Assembly (NCBI GenBank): GCA_001749745.1
Contig: JWTM01000475.1
Span: 62,001-126,000 of the forward strand
DNA from: Candidatus Marispirochaeta associata
Lineage (GTDB): Bacteria; Spirochaetota; Spirochaetia; JC444; Marispirochaetaceae
DNA: 64,000 nucleotides
Direction of reading: 5' to 3'
Part shown: positions 9,052 to 17,934 of the stretch, piece by piece
Layout of the letters: every line of letters begins with the position of its first letter
Numbering within the stretch: the stretch's first letter is position 1
Notes under the pieces: generated by a model
What the model was told of the DNA's origin: nothing
The model's input: only the letters and a program-made list of their open reading frames with translations
The model's database searches: none
Translations under genes and position numbers: made by a program

Positions 9052-9063
9052 ATTGTATACAAT
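9052..9063. promoter_or_regulatory. Palindromic operator candidate ATTGTATACAAT before the BKACE gene
   Basis: A perfect 12-bp inverted repeat lies 16 bp upstream of the start codon at 9036, in an AT-rich patch. The core TTGTATACAA resembles operators of FCD-type GntR regulators. On the minus strand it overlaps a potential -10 (TATACA or the following ATTATAG), so binding would repress transcription. No GntR gene is in the window. Confidence 0.55.
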
Positions 9064-9072
9064 ATTTTATCA

Positions 9073-10062
9073 TCAGACCCTGGAGCTGTAAACCGGAATC
9101 GCAGATCCCGACCCGGTGGAGACAAAACGTTCGCCGGGATTGCGGTCGAAGTAGCTCTCGAGCCCCCTGATCGCCGCGGCCGGATCGGGGTTGTTTTGGA
9201 TGGCGAACTTGAGCTGATGGCCGAAGCGCAGGGAGTCGCAGTAGTAAAAGAAGAAGCGTTTAATCCTACTGGGTAGAAAATCTGCCGGAAGATGCAGAGC
9301 GGAGAGTTCCAGAAAGCGCCGCGCCGCCGCAAGCCGATCGACCTCGATCACCTTCCCCCTCAGTTCGGCAAAGAACCAGGGACGGGTTGCCAGCGCCCGG
9401 CCGACCATAAACCCCGCCGCTCCCGAACTGCGACGTTTCTCGAGGGCGGCCGGCGAGTCGATATCGCCGTTCCCGTAGAGAGGAATCCCCAACTCCGGGA
9501 CGAGGTCGGCCAAGAGATCCCAGCGGGCCGGCCGGCTCAGAGTCTGTTTCCGGGTTCGGGGATGAAGCACGATAAAGTCCGCCCCCGCCTCCTCAAGACC
9601 GCGACAGAAGCGGCGAAGCTTCACCGCATCCTCCCGCTCGCCCAGACGAATCTTGGCCGACACCGTTCTGTCGTCTGGAAGAAGCCGGCGTAGCATGCCA
9701 ATCAGCCGAGCGGCCTTCTCCGGTCGAGTCATCCAGCTGATGCCCTGCTCCTTGCTGCGTATATTCGGGGCGGAGCAACCCATGTTGATATCGATTCCCC
9801 GGCCGGGATGACGAAGGATCTTCCGGGCCGCCGCAAGGAGTATATCCGGGTCCGATCCGGTCAACTGAAAGACGACCCGCTCTGGATCGGGAACACCGGA
9901 GGCGTAGTTCTCCTCCCAGGGCGATCCGTTCAGGTAACGGCCGGCGCTGATCATCTCCGAGTAGTAGAGATCCGCCCCGGAATAGTCGTCCACCAGCGCC
10001 CGAAACGCGGCGTGGGTGATCCCCACCATCGGAGCCGCTAAGAGAAGCGGTGAGCCACTCAC
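9073..10062 (-). CDS. tRNA-dihydrouridine synthase
   Basis: 329 residues from GTG 10062, which overlaps the TAG stop of the upstream gene (TAGTG) and has AAGGAG 11 nt before it; an ATG 54 nt further upstream lies inside that gene and is rejected. The enzyme is an FMN-dependent TIM barrel that reduces uridine in the tRNA D-loop. Visible motifs are LLLAAPMVGITHAAFR, the catalytic Cys in INMGCSAPNIRS, VSAKIRLG, IVLHPRTRKQ, LYGNGDIDS and GFMVGRALATRPWFF, all in the Dus order. Which of the DusA/B/C specificities it has is not clear. It is translationally coupled to the YkgJ-type gene. Confidence 0.92.
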   Translation of the reverse strand: MSGSPLLLAAPMVGITHAAFRALVDDYSGADLYYSEMISAGRYLNGSPWEENYASGVPDPERVVFQLTGSDPDILLAAARKILRHPGRGIDINMGCSAPNIRSKEQGISWMTRPEKAARLIGMLRRLLPDDRTVSAKIRLGEREDAVKLRRFCRGLEEAGADFIVLHPRTRKQTLSRPARWDLLADLVPELGIPLYGNGDIDSPAALEKRRSSGAAGFMVGRALATRPWFFAELRGKVIEVDRLAAARRFLELSALHLPADFLPSRIKRFFFYYCDSLRFGHQLKFAIQNNPDPAAAIRGLESYFDRNPGERFVSTGSGSAIPVYSSRV

Positions 10063-10571
10063 TATAAGGGATACTCCTTGCGCAGCTTCTCGACAATCTC
10101 GAATACCGCCGGACAATGGGGAAGATTCTTGCGGGCCATTACCAGATGGCCCCGCATATTCTTGACGTTGGTATGGGGATACTCGGCACAGGCCTTGGGC
10201 CGTACCTCATAGATCGAGCAGTAGTTATCAGCGCCTAAAAAGGGGCAGGGAAGCTTCTTCAGGACCCAGTCGTCGTCCTCGTCAAGCTCCAGGTAGCGCA
10301 GCCGGAAGGTCTTGGGATGCATATTGAAGTGCTTAGCTATGCGTTCGATATCCCGTTTTTGGAAGCGGGGACCGACGGTTTTACAGCAGTTGGCGCACTC
10401 GAGGCACTCCACATAATCGAAGACCTCGTCGTGGAGCCGCCGAAAGGTCTCGTCCAGCTTTTTGGGATTTTTATCCCGCAGGCGGCGGAGATATTTGGTC
10501 TGCTCTTTCTCGAGTTTCCGGGCCCGTTCCTCCAGGCCCTTCAAGAGACTGTGGGTGAGTGAATCGCTCAT
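10062..10571 (-). CDS. YkgJ-family Cys-cluster protein (Zn or Fe-S binding)
   Basis: 169 residues from ATG 10571; longer in-frame versions lack any ribosome-binding site. The N-terminal ~55 residues are highly charged and probably helical (LEERARKLEKEQTKYLRRL). Then come the YkgJ-family cysteines: CLECANCCKTVG, then LPCPFLGADNYCSIYEVRPKAC. Eight Cys in this spacing suggest a metal or iron-sulfur centre. The biochemical function of the family is unsettled. The gene is coupled to the tRNA dihydrouridine synthase by a 1-nt stop/start overlap, which suggests, but does not show, a role in RNA modification. Confidence 0.8.
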   Translation of the reverse strand: MSDSLTHSLLKGLEERARKLEKEQTKYLRRLRDKNPKKLDETFRRLHDEVFDYVECLECANCCKTVGPRFQKRDIERIAKHFNMHPKTFRLRYLELDEDDDWVLKKLPCPFLGADNYCSIYEVRPKACAEYPHTNVKNMRGHLVMARKNLPHCPAVFEIVEKLRKEYPL

Positions 10572-10760
10572 ATTATTTTGAGTGTAGTGCATCTGGGCAG
10601 GCTTGGTACAGACTAGGCTATATAGCTGCAATGTTTGCGATAAAATTTGCATTCCGCCTGCGGCTCCACTATGCTTGATGGCGGACGACAAGGACAGATA
10701 AGCCCAGCACTCGAGCTCCCACTGCCCCTGCCGACCTAGATTGCAGACCAGGAGGCAGAC

Positions 10761-12632
10761 ATGCTCAAAAATATGAAGATAGGATTAAAACTGATCCTGA
10801 TCGGCTCCCTGATCCTACTGATCCCCTTGGGGCTGGTCAGTATGGTCGCCATCATTCAGGCCAGCGACGCCCTCACCGAGTCGGAACAGGAGACCCTGGA
10901 GAGCCGCACCAAGGATGTGGCCCTAGGCATAGACAACACCTTGGAGGCCGAGAGCAAGCTCAGCGCCGACCTGTCGGTGGGCAACGCCAGTATCGCCGCC
11001 TTCGACGCCCTCGGGACCGAGGAGGCCCCGGTTCTCCTGAACCAGCTCAACGCAAAGCTCGCCCGCTTCATGACCCTGGACGGATTCAGCGAGGACTACC
11101 AGGGGGTGATTGCAGCCAACCGGGGGGGAGAGATCGTCGCCGCTTCCAGTGCGAATTACCTGGGCGTAGATATTGCCGACCGGGATTACTTCATCGGCGG
11201 AATGCGCGGGGAGATTACCATCAGCCGCCCCTCCATCAACCGGGTCACCGGGGTTCCCTTCATCTCCATCGCCGCGCCTGTTAAAAACAACAGCGGACGG
11301 GTTACCGGGGTTATCGCCAACCTGGTGAACTTCACCTTCTTAAGCGATCTGATCCTCGATACCAGAATCGGGCAAAGCGGTTACGCCTTCCTTACCGACG
11401 GAGAGGGGCTGATTATCGCCCATCCGGACGAATCCTTGATCTTCGAGGTCAATCTGCAGGATCTGGCCGGGATGGAGATCATCACCTCACAGATCCTGAA
11501 CGGCGACCAGGGCGGGGTTGAATCCTATATCTACAACGGAGTGCCCAAGACCGCCGGCTTCCACCGAATCGAACAGACCGGCTGGTATGTGGTTCTGACC
11601 ATCGACGACGTCGAGTTTCTCGGTCCGATCGTACAGATCCGCAACATGGTTATTCTGGTAACCGCGGTAGCCCTGCTGCTCTCCATTCTGATCTTCATCC
11701 TCTTCGCCAGGAGCATCTCCACCCCGATTAAGCGAGCGGTGGAGCTGACCCAGGCCATTGCCAAGGGGGATCTCACCGTTTCAATCGAGATGAACCGCAA
11801 GGACGAAATCGGCATGCTGGCCTCAGGGCTGGGGGATATGATAGGTCATCTCAACGAGATCGTAACGGATGTGAAGAACGCCGCCGGCTACGTCTCCTCG
11901 GGCAGCAAGGAGCTGGCCAACTCTGCCCAACAGCTCTCTCAGGGGGCCACCGAACAGGCCTCGGCGGCAGAGGAGGTCTCCTCCTCCATGGAAGAGATGG
12001 ACTCATCGATCAAGCAGAACTCGGATAACGCGGTCAGCACCGATGCAATCGCTCAGCAGGCATCGAAGGAGGCCGGCGAGAGCGGGCAGGCGGTGACCCA
12101 GACGGTGGAAGCCATGCGTCAGATTAGCGAGAAGATCGGCATTATCGAGGATATCGCCCGGCAGACCAACATGCTGGCCCTGAACGCCGCCATCGAAGCC
12201 GCCCGGGCCGGAGAAGCGGGCAAGGGCTTCGCCGTGGTTGCCTCGGAGGTACGAAAACTGGCCGAACGGAGTCAGGTGGCGGCCAGCAGCATCACCGAAC
12301 TCTCGGCCTCGAGCGTCCAAATTGCCGAAACCGCCGGAGAACGCATCGATTCCTTGGTGAAGAACATCCGGCAAACCGCCGATCTGATCCAGGAGATCAA
12401 CGCCTCGAGCCGCGAACAGGCGATGGGCGCCGACCAGATCAACAAGGCGATTCTACAGCTGGACCAGGTGATTCAACAGAACGCCTCCTCCTCGGAGGAG
12501 CTGGCGGCTACCGCGGAGGAACTCTCATCCCAGTCGGATCACCTTTCCCAGACGATGGAATTCTTCCGGACCGACAGCCATGCAGCCTCAGAAATAGAAA
12601 CGGTCCCGCTCCTGACGGAGGGGACCGAATAG
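10761..12632 (+). CDS. Methyl-accepting chemotaxis protein with dCache sensor
   Basis: 623 residues with AGGAGG 8 nt before the ATG. There is one N-terminal membrane helix (about 10-32), a ~250-residue periplasmic dCache-type sensor with the typical [15 protein letters not shown] and [15 protein letters not shown] stretches, and a second membrane helix near 292-314. A HAMP domain and the cytoplasmic signalling coiled coil follow. The conserved hairpin tip ([20 protein letters not shown], near 465-485) identifies the CheA/CheW-contacting region. The C-terminus lacks a CheR-binding NWETF-type pentapeptide. dCache receptors often bind amino acids or other small metabolites; the ligand here is unknown. 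Transcribed alone, divergent from the YkgJ-dus pair. Confidence 0.95.
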   Translation: MLKNMKIGLKLILIGSLILLIPLGLVSMVAIIQASDALTESEQETLESRTKDVALGIDNTLEAESKLSADLSVGNASIAAFDALGTEEAPVLLNQLNAKLARFMTLDGFSEDYQGVIAANRGGEIVAASSANYLGVDIADRDYFIGGMRGEITISRPSINRVTGVPFISIAAPVKNNSGRVTGVIANLVNFTFLSDLILDTRIGQSGYAFLTDGEGLIIAHPDESLIFEVNLQDLAGMEIITSQILNGDQGGVESYIYNGVPKTAGFHRIEQTGWYVVLTIDDVEFLGPIVQIRNMVILVTAVALLLSILIFILFARSISTPIKRAVELTQAIAKGDLTVSIEMNRKDEIGMLASGLGDMIGHLNEIVTDVKNAAGYVSSGSKELANSAQQLSQGATEQASAAEEVSSSMEEMDSSIKQNSDNAVSTDAIAQQASKEAGESGQAVTQTVEAMRQISEKIGIIEDIARQTNMLALNAAIEAARAGEAGKGFAVVASEVRKLAERSQVAASSITELSASSVQIAETAGERIDSLVKNIRQTADLIQEINASSREQAMGADQINKAILQLDQVIQQNASSSEELAATAEELSSQSDHLSQTMEFFRTDSHAASEIETVPLLTEGTE

Positions 12633-12651
12633 ATCGAGAGAGCGGCCGGAG

Positions 12652-13596
12652 TTATACCTCCGGCTGCTCCACGGTATACTCTTCCTTGAGTTGTTCGATA
12701 TAGGCGGTGACCGCCTCCTGCTCTTTCTGCTGCTGCAGAAAACCGCGGATCGCCTCTTTCGCCTCGTCGAAGGCCATGGTACCGGCCTCGCTCTTATCCG
12801 ATACCTTGATCAGATGGTAACCGAACTGAGTCTCTACCACTCCGCTGACCTCTCCCGGAGCCAGGGAAAAGGCGACCTCTTCGAAGGCGGGAACCATCCG
12901 GCCCCGCTGAAAGCTGCCCAGGTCGCCGCCGTTGGGTGCGCTGGGACCTTCGGAGTACTCCTTCGCCAGTTCGGCGAAGTCCCCGCCGGCCTCAACTTTG
13001 GCGGCAACCTCTTCGATCTTCCGCAGTGCTTCGGAGCGGTCGGCATCGCTCGCATCCTCACCCAGCTGGATCAGGATATGGGCGGCGGTAACGCTCTCGG
13101 GGGTCTCAAAATAGCCGGGATTCTCCTCGTAGAAGGCCTCAAGCTCCTCATCGCTGAGTTCAACCGTGCTGGCCACCTCTTCCTCGAGGAACTTCTGGAT
13201 CAGCATGATCTCGCCCATCTCCGCAGTAAAGGAGTCGAGGTCGTAGCCCCGCTGAGAAAGGGCCTCGGCAAAGGCCTCTTCGGTGGGAAACTGAGCGGTG
13301 ATCTTCTCCAGTTCCTCATCCATAACCCCATCTTCCAGGCTGACACCCTCGGCCTCGGCCGCCGCTAAGAGCAGTTTCCGCTCTACCAACTGGGTCAGCA
13401 CCGCCTGACGCAGCTCCGCCCGCTGTTCATCGCCGACCGGCTGTCCCTGGGCCTCGTACTGGGAGATAGTCTTCTCGACCTCCCGGTTCAGTTCATCCTC
13501 GGTGACGCTGACACTCTTCTCGCCTCCGGAGCAGGCGACTAAGAACAGAAGACTCAAAACCAGAACGGCCGTGAGGCCGCGTTTAATCATTTTCAT
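12652..13596 (-). CDS. PrsA/SurA-like peptidyl-prolyl isomerase lipoprotein
   Basis: 314 residues; a GAGAGG ribosome-binding site precedes the ATG. The signal peptide ends in a lipobox, LFLVAC, so the mature protein is anchored by a lipidated Cys near residue 22, using the Lgt encoded at 51043-51987. An N-terminal SurA/PrsA-type helical chaperone region (about 30-160) is followed by one parvulin domain (about 165-265) with TAAHILIQLG, GGDLGSFQRGRMVPAFEEV and TQFGYHLIKV. It probably catalyses prolyl isomerisation and assists folding of exported proteins. A charged C-terminal tail completes it. It converges with the MCP gene upstream and is divergent from uup. Confidence 0.9.
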   Translation of the reverse strand: MKMIKRGLTAVLVLSLLFLVACSGGEKSVSVTEDELNREVEKTISQYEAQGQPVGDEQRAELRQAVLTQLVERKLLLAAAEAEGVSLEDGVMDEELEKITAQFPTEEAFAEALSQRGYDLDSFTAEMGEIMLIQKFLEEEVASTVELSDEELEAFYEENPGYFETPESVTAAHILIQLGEDASDADRSEALRKIEEVAAKVEAGGDFAELAKEYSEGPSAPNGGDLGSFQRGRMVPAFEEVAFSLAPGEVSGVVETQFGYHLIKVSDKSEAGTMAFDEAKEAIRGFLQQQKEQEAVTAYIEQLKEEYTVEQPEV

Positions 13597-13721
13597 CGTT
13601 TATCCTCTCATTAAAAAGTCCGGCCGAGCAGCGAGTCGCCGACTCCCATGCTCCGCCGCAGGTGATCACTCTATCAGGTTCCGATTAATTCGGCTACCGC
13701 GACTGCACCTGAAGGGTGCAA

Positions 13722-13751
13722 TTGAATAGATAGCTCCTCCCGGGGTACAAA
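13722..13751 (+). promoter_or_regulatory. Promoter candidate for uup
   Basis: TTGAAT (13722-13727), an 18-bp spacer and TACAAA (13746-13751), ending 9 nt before the ATG at 13761. No Shine-Dalgarno is visible, so the leader would be only 2-3 nt. A TGCACC-TGAAG-GGTGCA inverted repeat (13704-13720) abuts the -35. Confidence 0.45.
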
Positions 13752-13760
13752 GAGACGCCC

Positions 13761-15647
13761 ATGAATATCATCTCAGTCGATTCCATCACCAAGGCTCTCG
13801 GAGACCGCAACCTCTTTACCGACCTCTCCTTCGGGATAGATTCCGGGGACAAGATCGCCCTGATCGGGCAAAACGGCTCGGGGAAGACAACCCTGCTCAG
13901 GATTCTGGCCGGACGCTTGAAGCCGAGCCGGGGCGAGGTCGTCTTCAACAGCTCGGCGGCGATAAGCTACCAACCCCAGGTACCCCACTACGATCCGAAC
14001 GAGACCATAGCCGATCATATCTTCAGCGGGGAGAATCCGCACCTGGCAACCGTCCGGGAGTACGAAGAGGCCGCCACCGCCTACAGCCTCTCCCACGGAG
14101 ACGAGGAGAAGTCGCGCCTGGAAACCGCCAGCGATGCGATGGACGCCTCCGGCGCCTGGGAGAGCGAAGACAGGATCCGCTCCCTCTTGAACGAGCTGGG
14201 GATCAGCAACTTGAGTATCCCCATGGGGAGCCTTTCGGGGGGAATGATCAAGAAGGTCGCCTTGGCCCAGGCCCTGGCCGGCAGCTACGATCTGTTGATT
14301 CTCGACGAACCGACCAACCACCTGGATATCGATACCATCATCTGGCTGCAAGAGTATCTTCAAAAGAGCCCGGCGGCGCTGCTGCTGGTTACCCACGACC
14401 GTTATTTCCTGGACCGGGTCGCCGGGCGTATCTACGAACTCGACGACGAGACCCTCTACCGCTACGACGGCAACTACTCCTACTACATGGAGAAGAGGCA
14501 GGAGCGGCTGGCCGCTAAGGCCCGGCAGAAGGAGCGGATCGCCTCGGTACTGCGTGGGGAACTGGAGTGGCTCCAGCGGGGCCCCAAGGCCAGGACCGGA
14601 AAGGACAAGAAGCGGACCGAACGCGTAATCAACCTGATGAACCGCGAGGAGGCCGAGGAACAGGCCCTTACTGAGTTCTCCGTCTCTCACCGACGCTTGG
14701 GAAAAAAGGTTCTGGAGCTCCGAAACCTTAAAAAGAGCTTCGACGAGACCCCGCTGATCAATCCCTTTACCTACTCCTTCAAGCGCGGCGAACGAATAGG
14801 CCTTGTCGGTCCCAACGGCAGCGGAAAAACGACCCTGCTGCGGCTCATCACCGGCGCCCTCGAACCGGACGAAGGCTGGGCGGACCCGGGAATCAATACC
14901 CGCTTCGGCTACTTCGATCAGCTCTCCGAGAATCTGGACGAGACCCAGACCGTGGTCGGCTATCTGAAAGAACATGCCGAACTGGTGCGCAAGGCCTCGG
15001 GGGAACCCCGGGAGGTCGGCCGGCTTCTGGAGGAGTTCAATTTTCCCATGGGGAAGTGGCATACCCGCATCAAACGGCTCTCCGGGGGCGAACGGCGACG
15101 GCTGCAGCTTCTACGGGTGCTGCTGGAGAATCCCAATTTCCTGATCTTCGACGAACCGACCAACGACCTGGACCTTCAAACCCTGGCCCTGCTGGAGGAT
15201 TTCCTTTACCGCTTCGAGGGCTGTCTCCTGATAGTCTCTCACGACCGCTATTTTCTGGATCGAACCGTCGATTTCCTGCTGATTCTCGAACCGGGGGGAG
15301 AAATCCGCGGCTTCGCCGGCAGCTACTCGGAGTACCTCGACTACAAGCAGGCCCGAGAACGGCGGGAAATTCTGGCCGAGTCGAAGAGACGGGCCGAGCA
15401 GAGCCGAGTCGTCCGTCGGGAGGAGCGCAAGGGATTGAGCTTCAAGGAGCAGCGGGAGATGGAAGAACTGATGCCGCGAATCGAGGCCTTGGAGGAGGAG
15501 AAGGCCGCTCTAGAAGCCGCGTTTGTCGATCCGGCCACCCCTCCGGAGAATCAAGGCGGATTGAAGCGGCGCTATCACGAGATAGAGACCGAGATCGCGG
15601 AACAGACCCTGCGCTGGGAGGAACTGGCCGAACGGGCCTCTTATTAG
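13761..15647 (+). CDS. uup: ABC-F ATPase, Uup subfamily
   Basis: 628 residues with two ABC ATPase domains on one chain and no membrane segment. Domain 1 has Walker A GQNGSGKTTLL (near 37), signature LSGGM and Walker B LLILDEPTNHLD. Domain 2 has GPNGSGKTTLL, signature LSGGERRRLQLL and FLIFDEPTNDLD. A linker with a KDKKRTER stretch joins them. The ~90-residue C-terminal coiled coil (MEELMPRIEALEEEKAALE) is the Uup hallmark; the domain binds branched DNA in E. coli Uup and ribosomes in related ABC-Fs. A role in DNA-repair intermediates or in ribosome function is therefore likely. It converges with the kinase gene at 15650 (2 bp between stops). Confidence 0.92.
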   Translation: MNIISVDSITKALGDRNLFTDLSFGIDSGDKIALIGQNGSGKTTLLRILAGRLKPSRGEVVFNSSAAISYQPQVPHYDPNETIADHIFSGENPHLATVREYEEAATAYSLSHGDEEKSRLETASDAMDASGAWESEDRIRSLLNELGISNLSIPMGSLSGGMIKKVALAQALAGSYDLLILDEPTNHLDIDTIIWLQEYLQKSPAALLLVTHDRYFLDRVAGRIYELDDETLYRYDGNYSYYMEKRQERLAAKARQKERIASVLRGELEWLQRGPKARTGKDKKRTERVINLMNREEAEEQALTEFSVSHRRLGKKVLELRNLKKSFDETPLINPFTYSFKRGERIGLVGPNGSGKTTLLRLITGALEPDEGWADPGINTRFGYFDQLSENLDETQTVVGYLKEHAELVRKASGEPREVGRLLEEFNFPMGKWHTRIKRLSGGERRRLQLLRVLLENPNFLIFDEPTNDLDLQTLALLEDFLYRFEGCLLIVSHDRYFLDRTVDFLLILEPGGEIRGFAGSYSEYLDYKQARERREILAESKRRAEQSRVVRREERKGLSFKEQREMEELMPRIEALEEEKAALEAAFVDPATPPENQGGLKRRYHEIETEIAEQTLRWEELAERASY

Positions 15648-15649
15648 AA

Positions 15650-17827
15650 CTACGAAGAGAGTCCTGCTAGGGCGGCGTGTACCTTCTGCGGCGTAAAGGG
15701 CTTAAGAATCGCCGCGGCGAAGCCGTACTCCCGGTAGAGCCTGATCGCCTTCTTTTCCGCATATCCGGAAGCGATAATCACCGGCAGCGTGTTTCCCCGG
15801 CTGCGAAGCTCATGCAACAGTTCCACCGCCCCGCTTCCGCCCGGAACGGTAAGATCGGCGATAATCGCCTGAATCCCGCCGTCGTCGTGTTCAAGGGCGG
15901 CCAGGACCTGACTCGCGTCGCTGAAGACCTCGACCGAGTAACCCATGTGCCGCAGAATAGTCCCCACCACTCTTCTGATAGTGCGATCGTCGTCCATCAG
16001 GATCAGCCGCTCCAAACCGGGGACCTTCAACTCGTCCAGGGCGCGTTTATCGTGCAGACCCGGCAGGGAGGGAATGCCCCCGTCGGCTAGCGCCGGTAGA
16101 TAGAGATGGAACTTCGCCCCCGGGCCGGCCTCGGCAAAGAGGGTGCCGTTATTGTTTTTAACGACGCCGTAGGCGACAGCCAAACCGAGGCCCGAGCCCT
16201 CTTTCTTGGTGGTGTAGTAGGGATCGAAAATCTTCAGGAGGTTTTCTTCCGGGATACCCGGACCGTTATCCTCCAAGAGCACATGTACATAGCTTCCCGG
16301 TTCCAGACTCAGCCAATTCCCCGGACCGAGCTCCATGTTCGTAGCGCTCACCTTCAAGACCCCGCCGTCCGCCAGGGCCTGCTTGGTATTGACGACTATA
16401 TTATTCAAGACCTGCACAATCTGATGAGGATCGACATAGATATTCCAAAGATCATCCGCAATGCTAAGCTCGCTGGAGATCTTCGAACCGCGCAGGAAGA
16501 AGCCGACCGTTTCGGTAACCAGCTCTTTTAATGAGGAGGGCTCCGGTTCCGGACACCCTTTGGAGGAGAAGCTCAAGAGCTGACGGGTCAGTTTGGAGGC
16601 CTGGGCCGAGGCATTCTCCGCCTCCCGCAGATACTCCGCCACAATCGGGTCCCGGTTCTCCAGGTCCGCCAGGGAGATATTGCCTACAATCCCCGAGAGG
16701 AGATTATTGAAATCATGGGCCACCCCGCCGGCCAGGAGCTCCATGGAGTCGAGCCGCTCGGCCTTCGATGCCTGGGACTCGGCCTGCTTACGGTCCGAGA
16801 TATCCCGCAGCACGATTACCCGCCCCTGCTGTTCCTGGAGACGCTTATCCCGTATGGGCGAGATGGAGTACTCGAAGGAGTGCAGAATCCCCCTGATCTT
16901 GAGATCGATCTCGCCCTGATCGTCAAAGACCCGCTCGAACTGCTGCAGGAGCTCCCGATTCTCGGCCACCAGATCGAGAACAGGGCGCCCGATCAGCTGG
17001 CTGGGCGGGTAACGGAAGAGCTTCTCCGCCGAGGGATTGAGTTCGACCAGCCGGTTCTCATAATCAAGAACGAAGATCGCCTCCTTCAGATTCTCTAAGA
17101 TAAGCCTATGGGTCACCGGAATATAATCCGCTACCTGATAGCGCATAAGGGCATAGAGAAAGAGCACCCCGGAGACGCTGAAACCGAAGGGGGTAATATC
17201 GATCGGCGAGAGATGCGGAAGGATTCGGAACACGTGCAGCAGGTTCGCCCCTAAGGGAACCAGACAGGCCAGAACAATCGCCAACGCCCGACCGCGTACG
17301 GCTTCGCCCCGGCGGGAGACGAGAAAAAGCAGGATCAGGGTTCCACCTGCAAGAAGGGCATAGGAGTAGTAGGTATGCACCCAGAAGAAGGGCCCCCGGG
17401 CGGGACTCATAAAGAAGAGATTCCCCACCTCTTGAAGCCGGATCTCTGCATAAAAATAGCGATAAAGTTGGCTGTTCCAGATCACCAACTCCGTCCAGGC
17501 CGGTACTACCAACAGCCAGGGCAGGACGAATTTAAGGGAGAATTTCAGCTCCCGCTCGACAAAGGAGAGGGCGAATAAGAGATAAAATACCGGCACCAGG
17601 CTGATGCCGATGAAGGTAAGTCGCGAAAAGAAGAGGATATGATCGACAGTGGTGGAGGAGATCTCCAGAAGGTAGGCGAAAGACCAGACCGCCAGGGCGC
17701 CCATAAGATGGACCATCCAGATCATACCCCGCACGCGTACCCGGGAGAGGGCGACAAAAAAGACCGAGAGCGAGACGAGGAAGGAGACAAAAATCGGCAA
17801 TTGTGCGAGACCGATGCGGAATTCCAT
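15650..17827 (-). CDS. Hybrid sensor histidine kinase (7TM-PAS-HisKA-HATPase-REC)
   Basis: 725 residues. The first ~230 form seven hydrophobic segments matching the 7TM N-terminal sensor of histidine kinases. A PAS domain (about 235-345) contains FVLDYENRLVELNPSAEKLF. The DHp helix has the phospho-accepting His in AGGVAHDFNNLLSG (near 365), and the ATPase domain has NNIVVNTKQAL, EDNGPGIPEENL and GSGLGLAVAYGV. A receiver domain starts near 600, with LMDDDRTIRR and the acceptor Asp in IIADLTVPGG. The H-box with HDFNN is typical of the hybrid/NtrB-like class. Output partners are not encoded nearby. It is divergent from ftsH and converges with uup. A weak GCAGGT ribosome-binding site precedes the ATG. 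Confidence 0.93.
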   Translation of the reverse strand: MEFRIGLAQLPIFVSFLVSLSVFFVALSRVRVRGMIWMVHLMGALAVWSFAYLLEISSTTVDHILFFSRLTFIGISLVPVFYLLFALSFVERELKFSLKFVLPWLLVVPAWTELVIWNSQLYRYFYAEIRLQEVGNLFFMSPARGPFFWVHTYYSYALLAGGTLILLFLVSRRGEAVRGRALAIVLACLVPLGANLLHVFRILPHLSPIDITPFGFSVSGVLFLYALMRYQVADYIPVTHRLILENLKEAIFVLDYENRLVELNPSAEKLFRYPPSQLIGRPVLDLVAENRELLQQFERVFDDQGEIDLKIRGILHSFEYSISPIRDKRLQEQQGRVIVLRDISDRKQAESQASKAERLDSMELLAGGVAHDFNNLLSGIVGNISLADLENRDPIVAEYLREAENASAQASKLTRQLLSFSSKGCPEPEPSSLKELVTETVGFFLRGSKISSELSIADDLWNIYVDPHQIVQVLNNIVVNTKQALADGGVLKVSATNMELGPGNWLSLEPGSYVHVLLEDNGPGIPEENLLKIFDPYYTTKKEGSGLGLAVAYGVVKNNNGTLFAEAGPGAKFHLYLPALADGGIPSLPGLHDKRALDELKVPGLERLILMDDDRTIRRVVGTILRHMGYSVEVFSDASQVLAALEHDDGGIQAIIADLTVPGGSGAVELLHELRSRGNTLPVIIASGYAEKKAIRLYREYGFAAAILKPFTPQKVHAALAGLSS

Positions 17828-17862
17828 GCTACCTGCTGCCTAGGTGGATAGGCCGCGGAGCG

Positions 17863-17891
17863 TTGCCTTTTGCCCCCGGCCTGACTATCTT
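17863..17891 (+). promoter_or_regulatory. Promoter candidate for ftsH, inside a large palindrome
   Basis: TTGCCT (17863-17868), 17-bp spacer, TATCTT (17886-17891). The promoter lies in an interrupted inverted repeat spanning 17863-17917: outer arms TTGCCTT/AAGGCAA and inner arms CTATC/GATAG. The start of transcription would fall near 17898, leaving a leader of about 37 nt with AGAGGAA before the ATG. Confidence 0.5.
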
Positions 17892-17934
17892 TGCAAGGAT
17901 AGCCCGGAGGAAGGCAAAACACAAGAGGAATTGA

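Noticed and set aside
10620..10700. Sigma-28 flagellar-type promoter before the MCP at 10761
   Set aside because: A GCGATAA-like -10 is present but there is no convincing TAAA at the right distance.
12601..12666. Two GC-rich hairpins at the MCP/prsA convergent ends as terminators
   Set aside because: Stems are good but neither strand has a T-run, and both lie partly in coding sequence.
13632..13645. GAGTC-GCC-GACTC inverted repeat between prsA and uup as an operator
   Set aside because: Five-bp arms in GC-rich sequence; no relation to either promoter could be shown.
13773..15062. Long minus-strand open frame inside uup
   Set aside because: Shadow of the ABC-F gene, whose Walker and signature motifs are intact on the plus strand.
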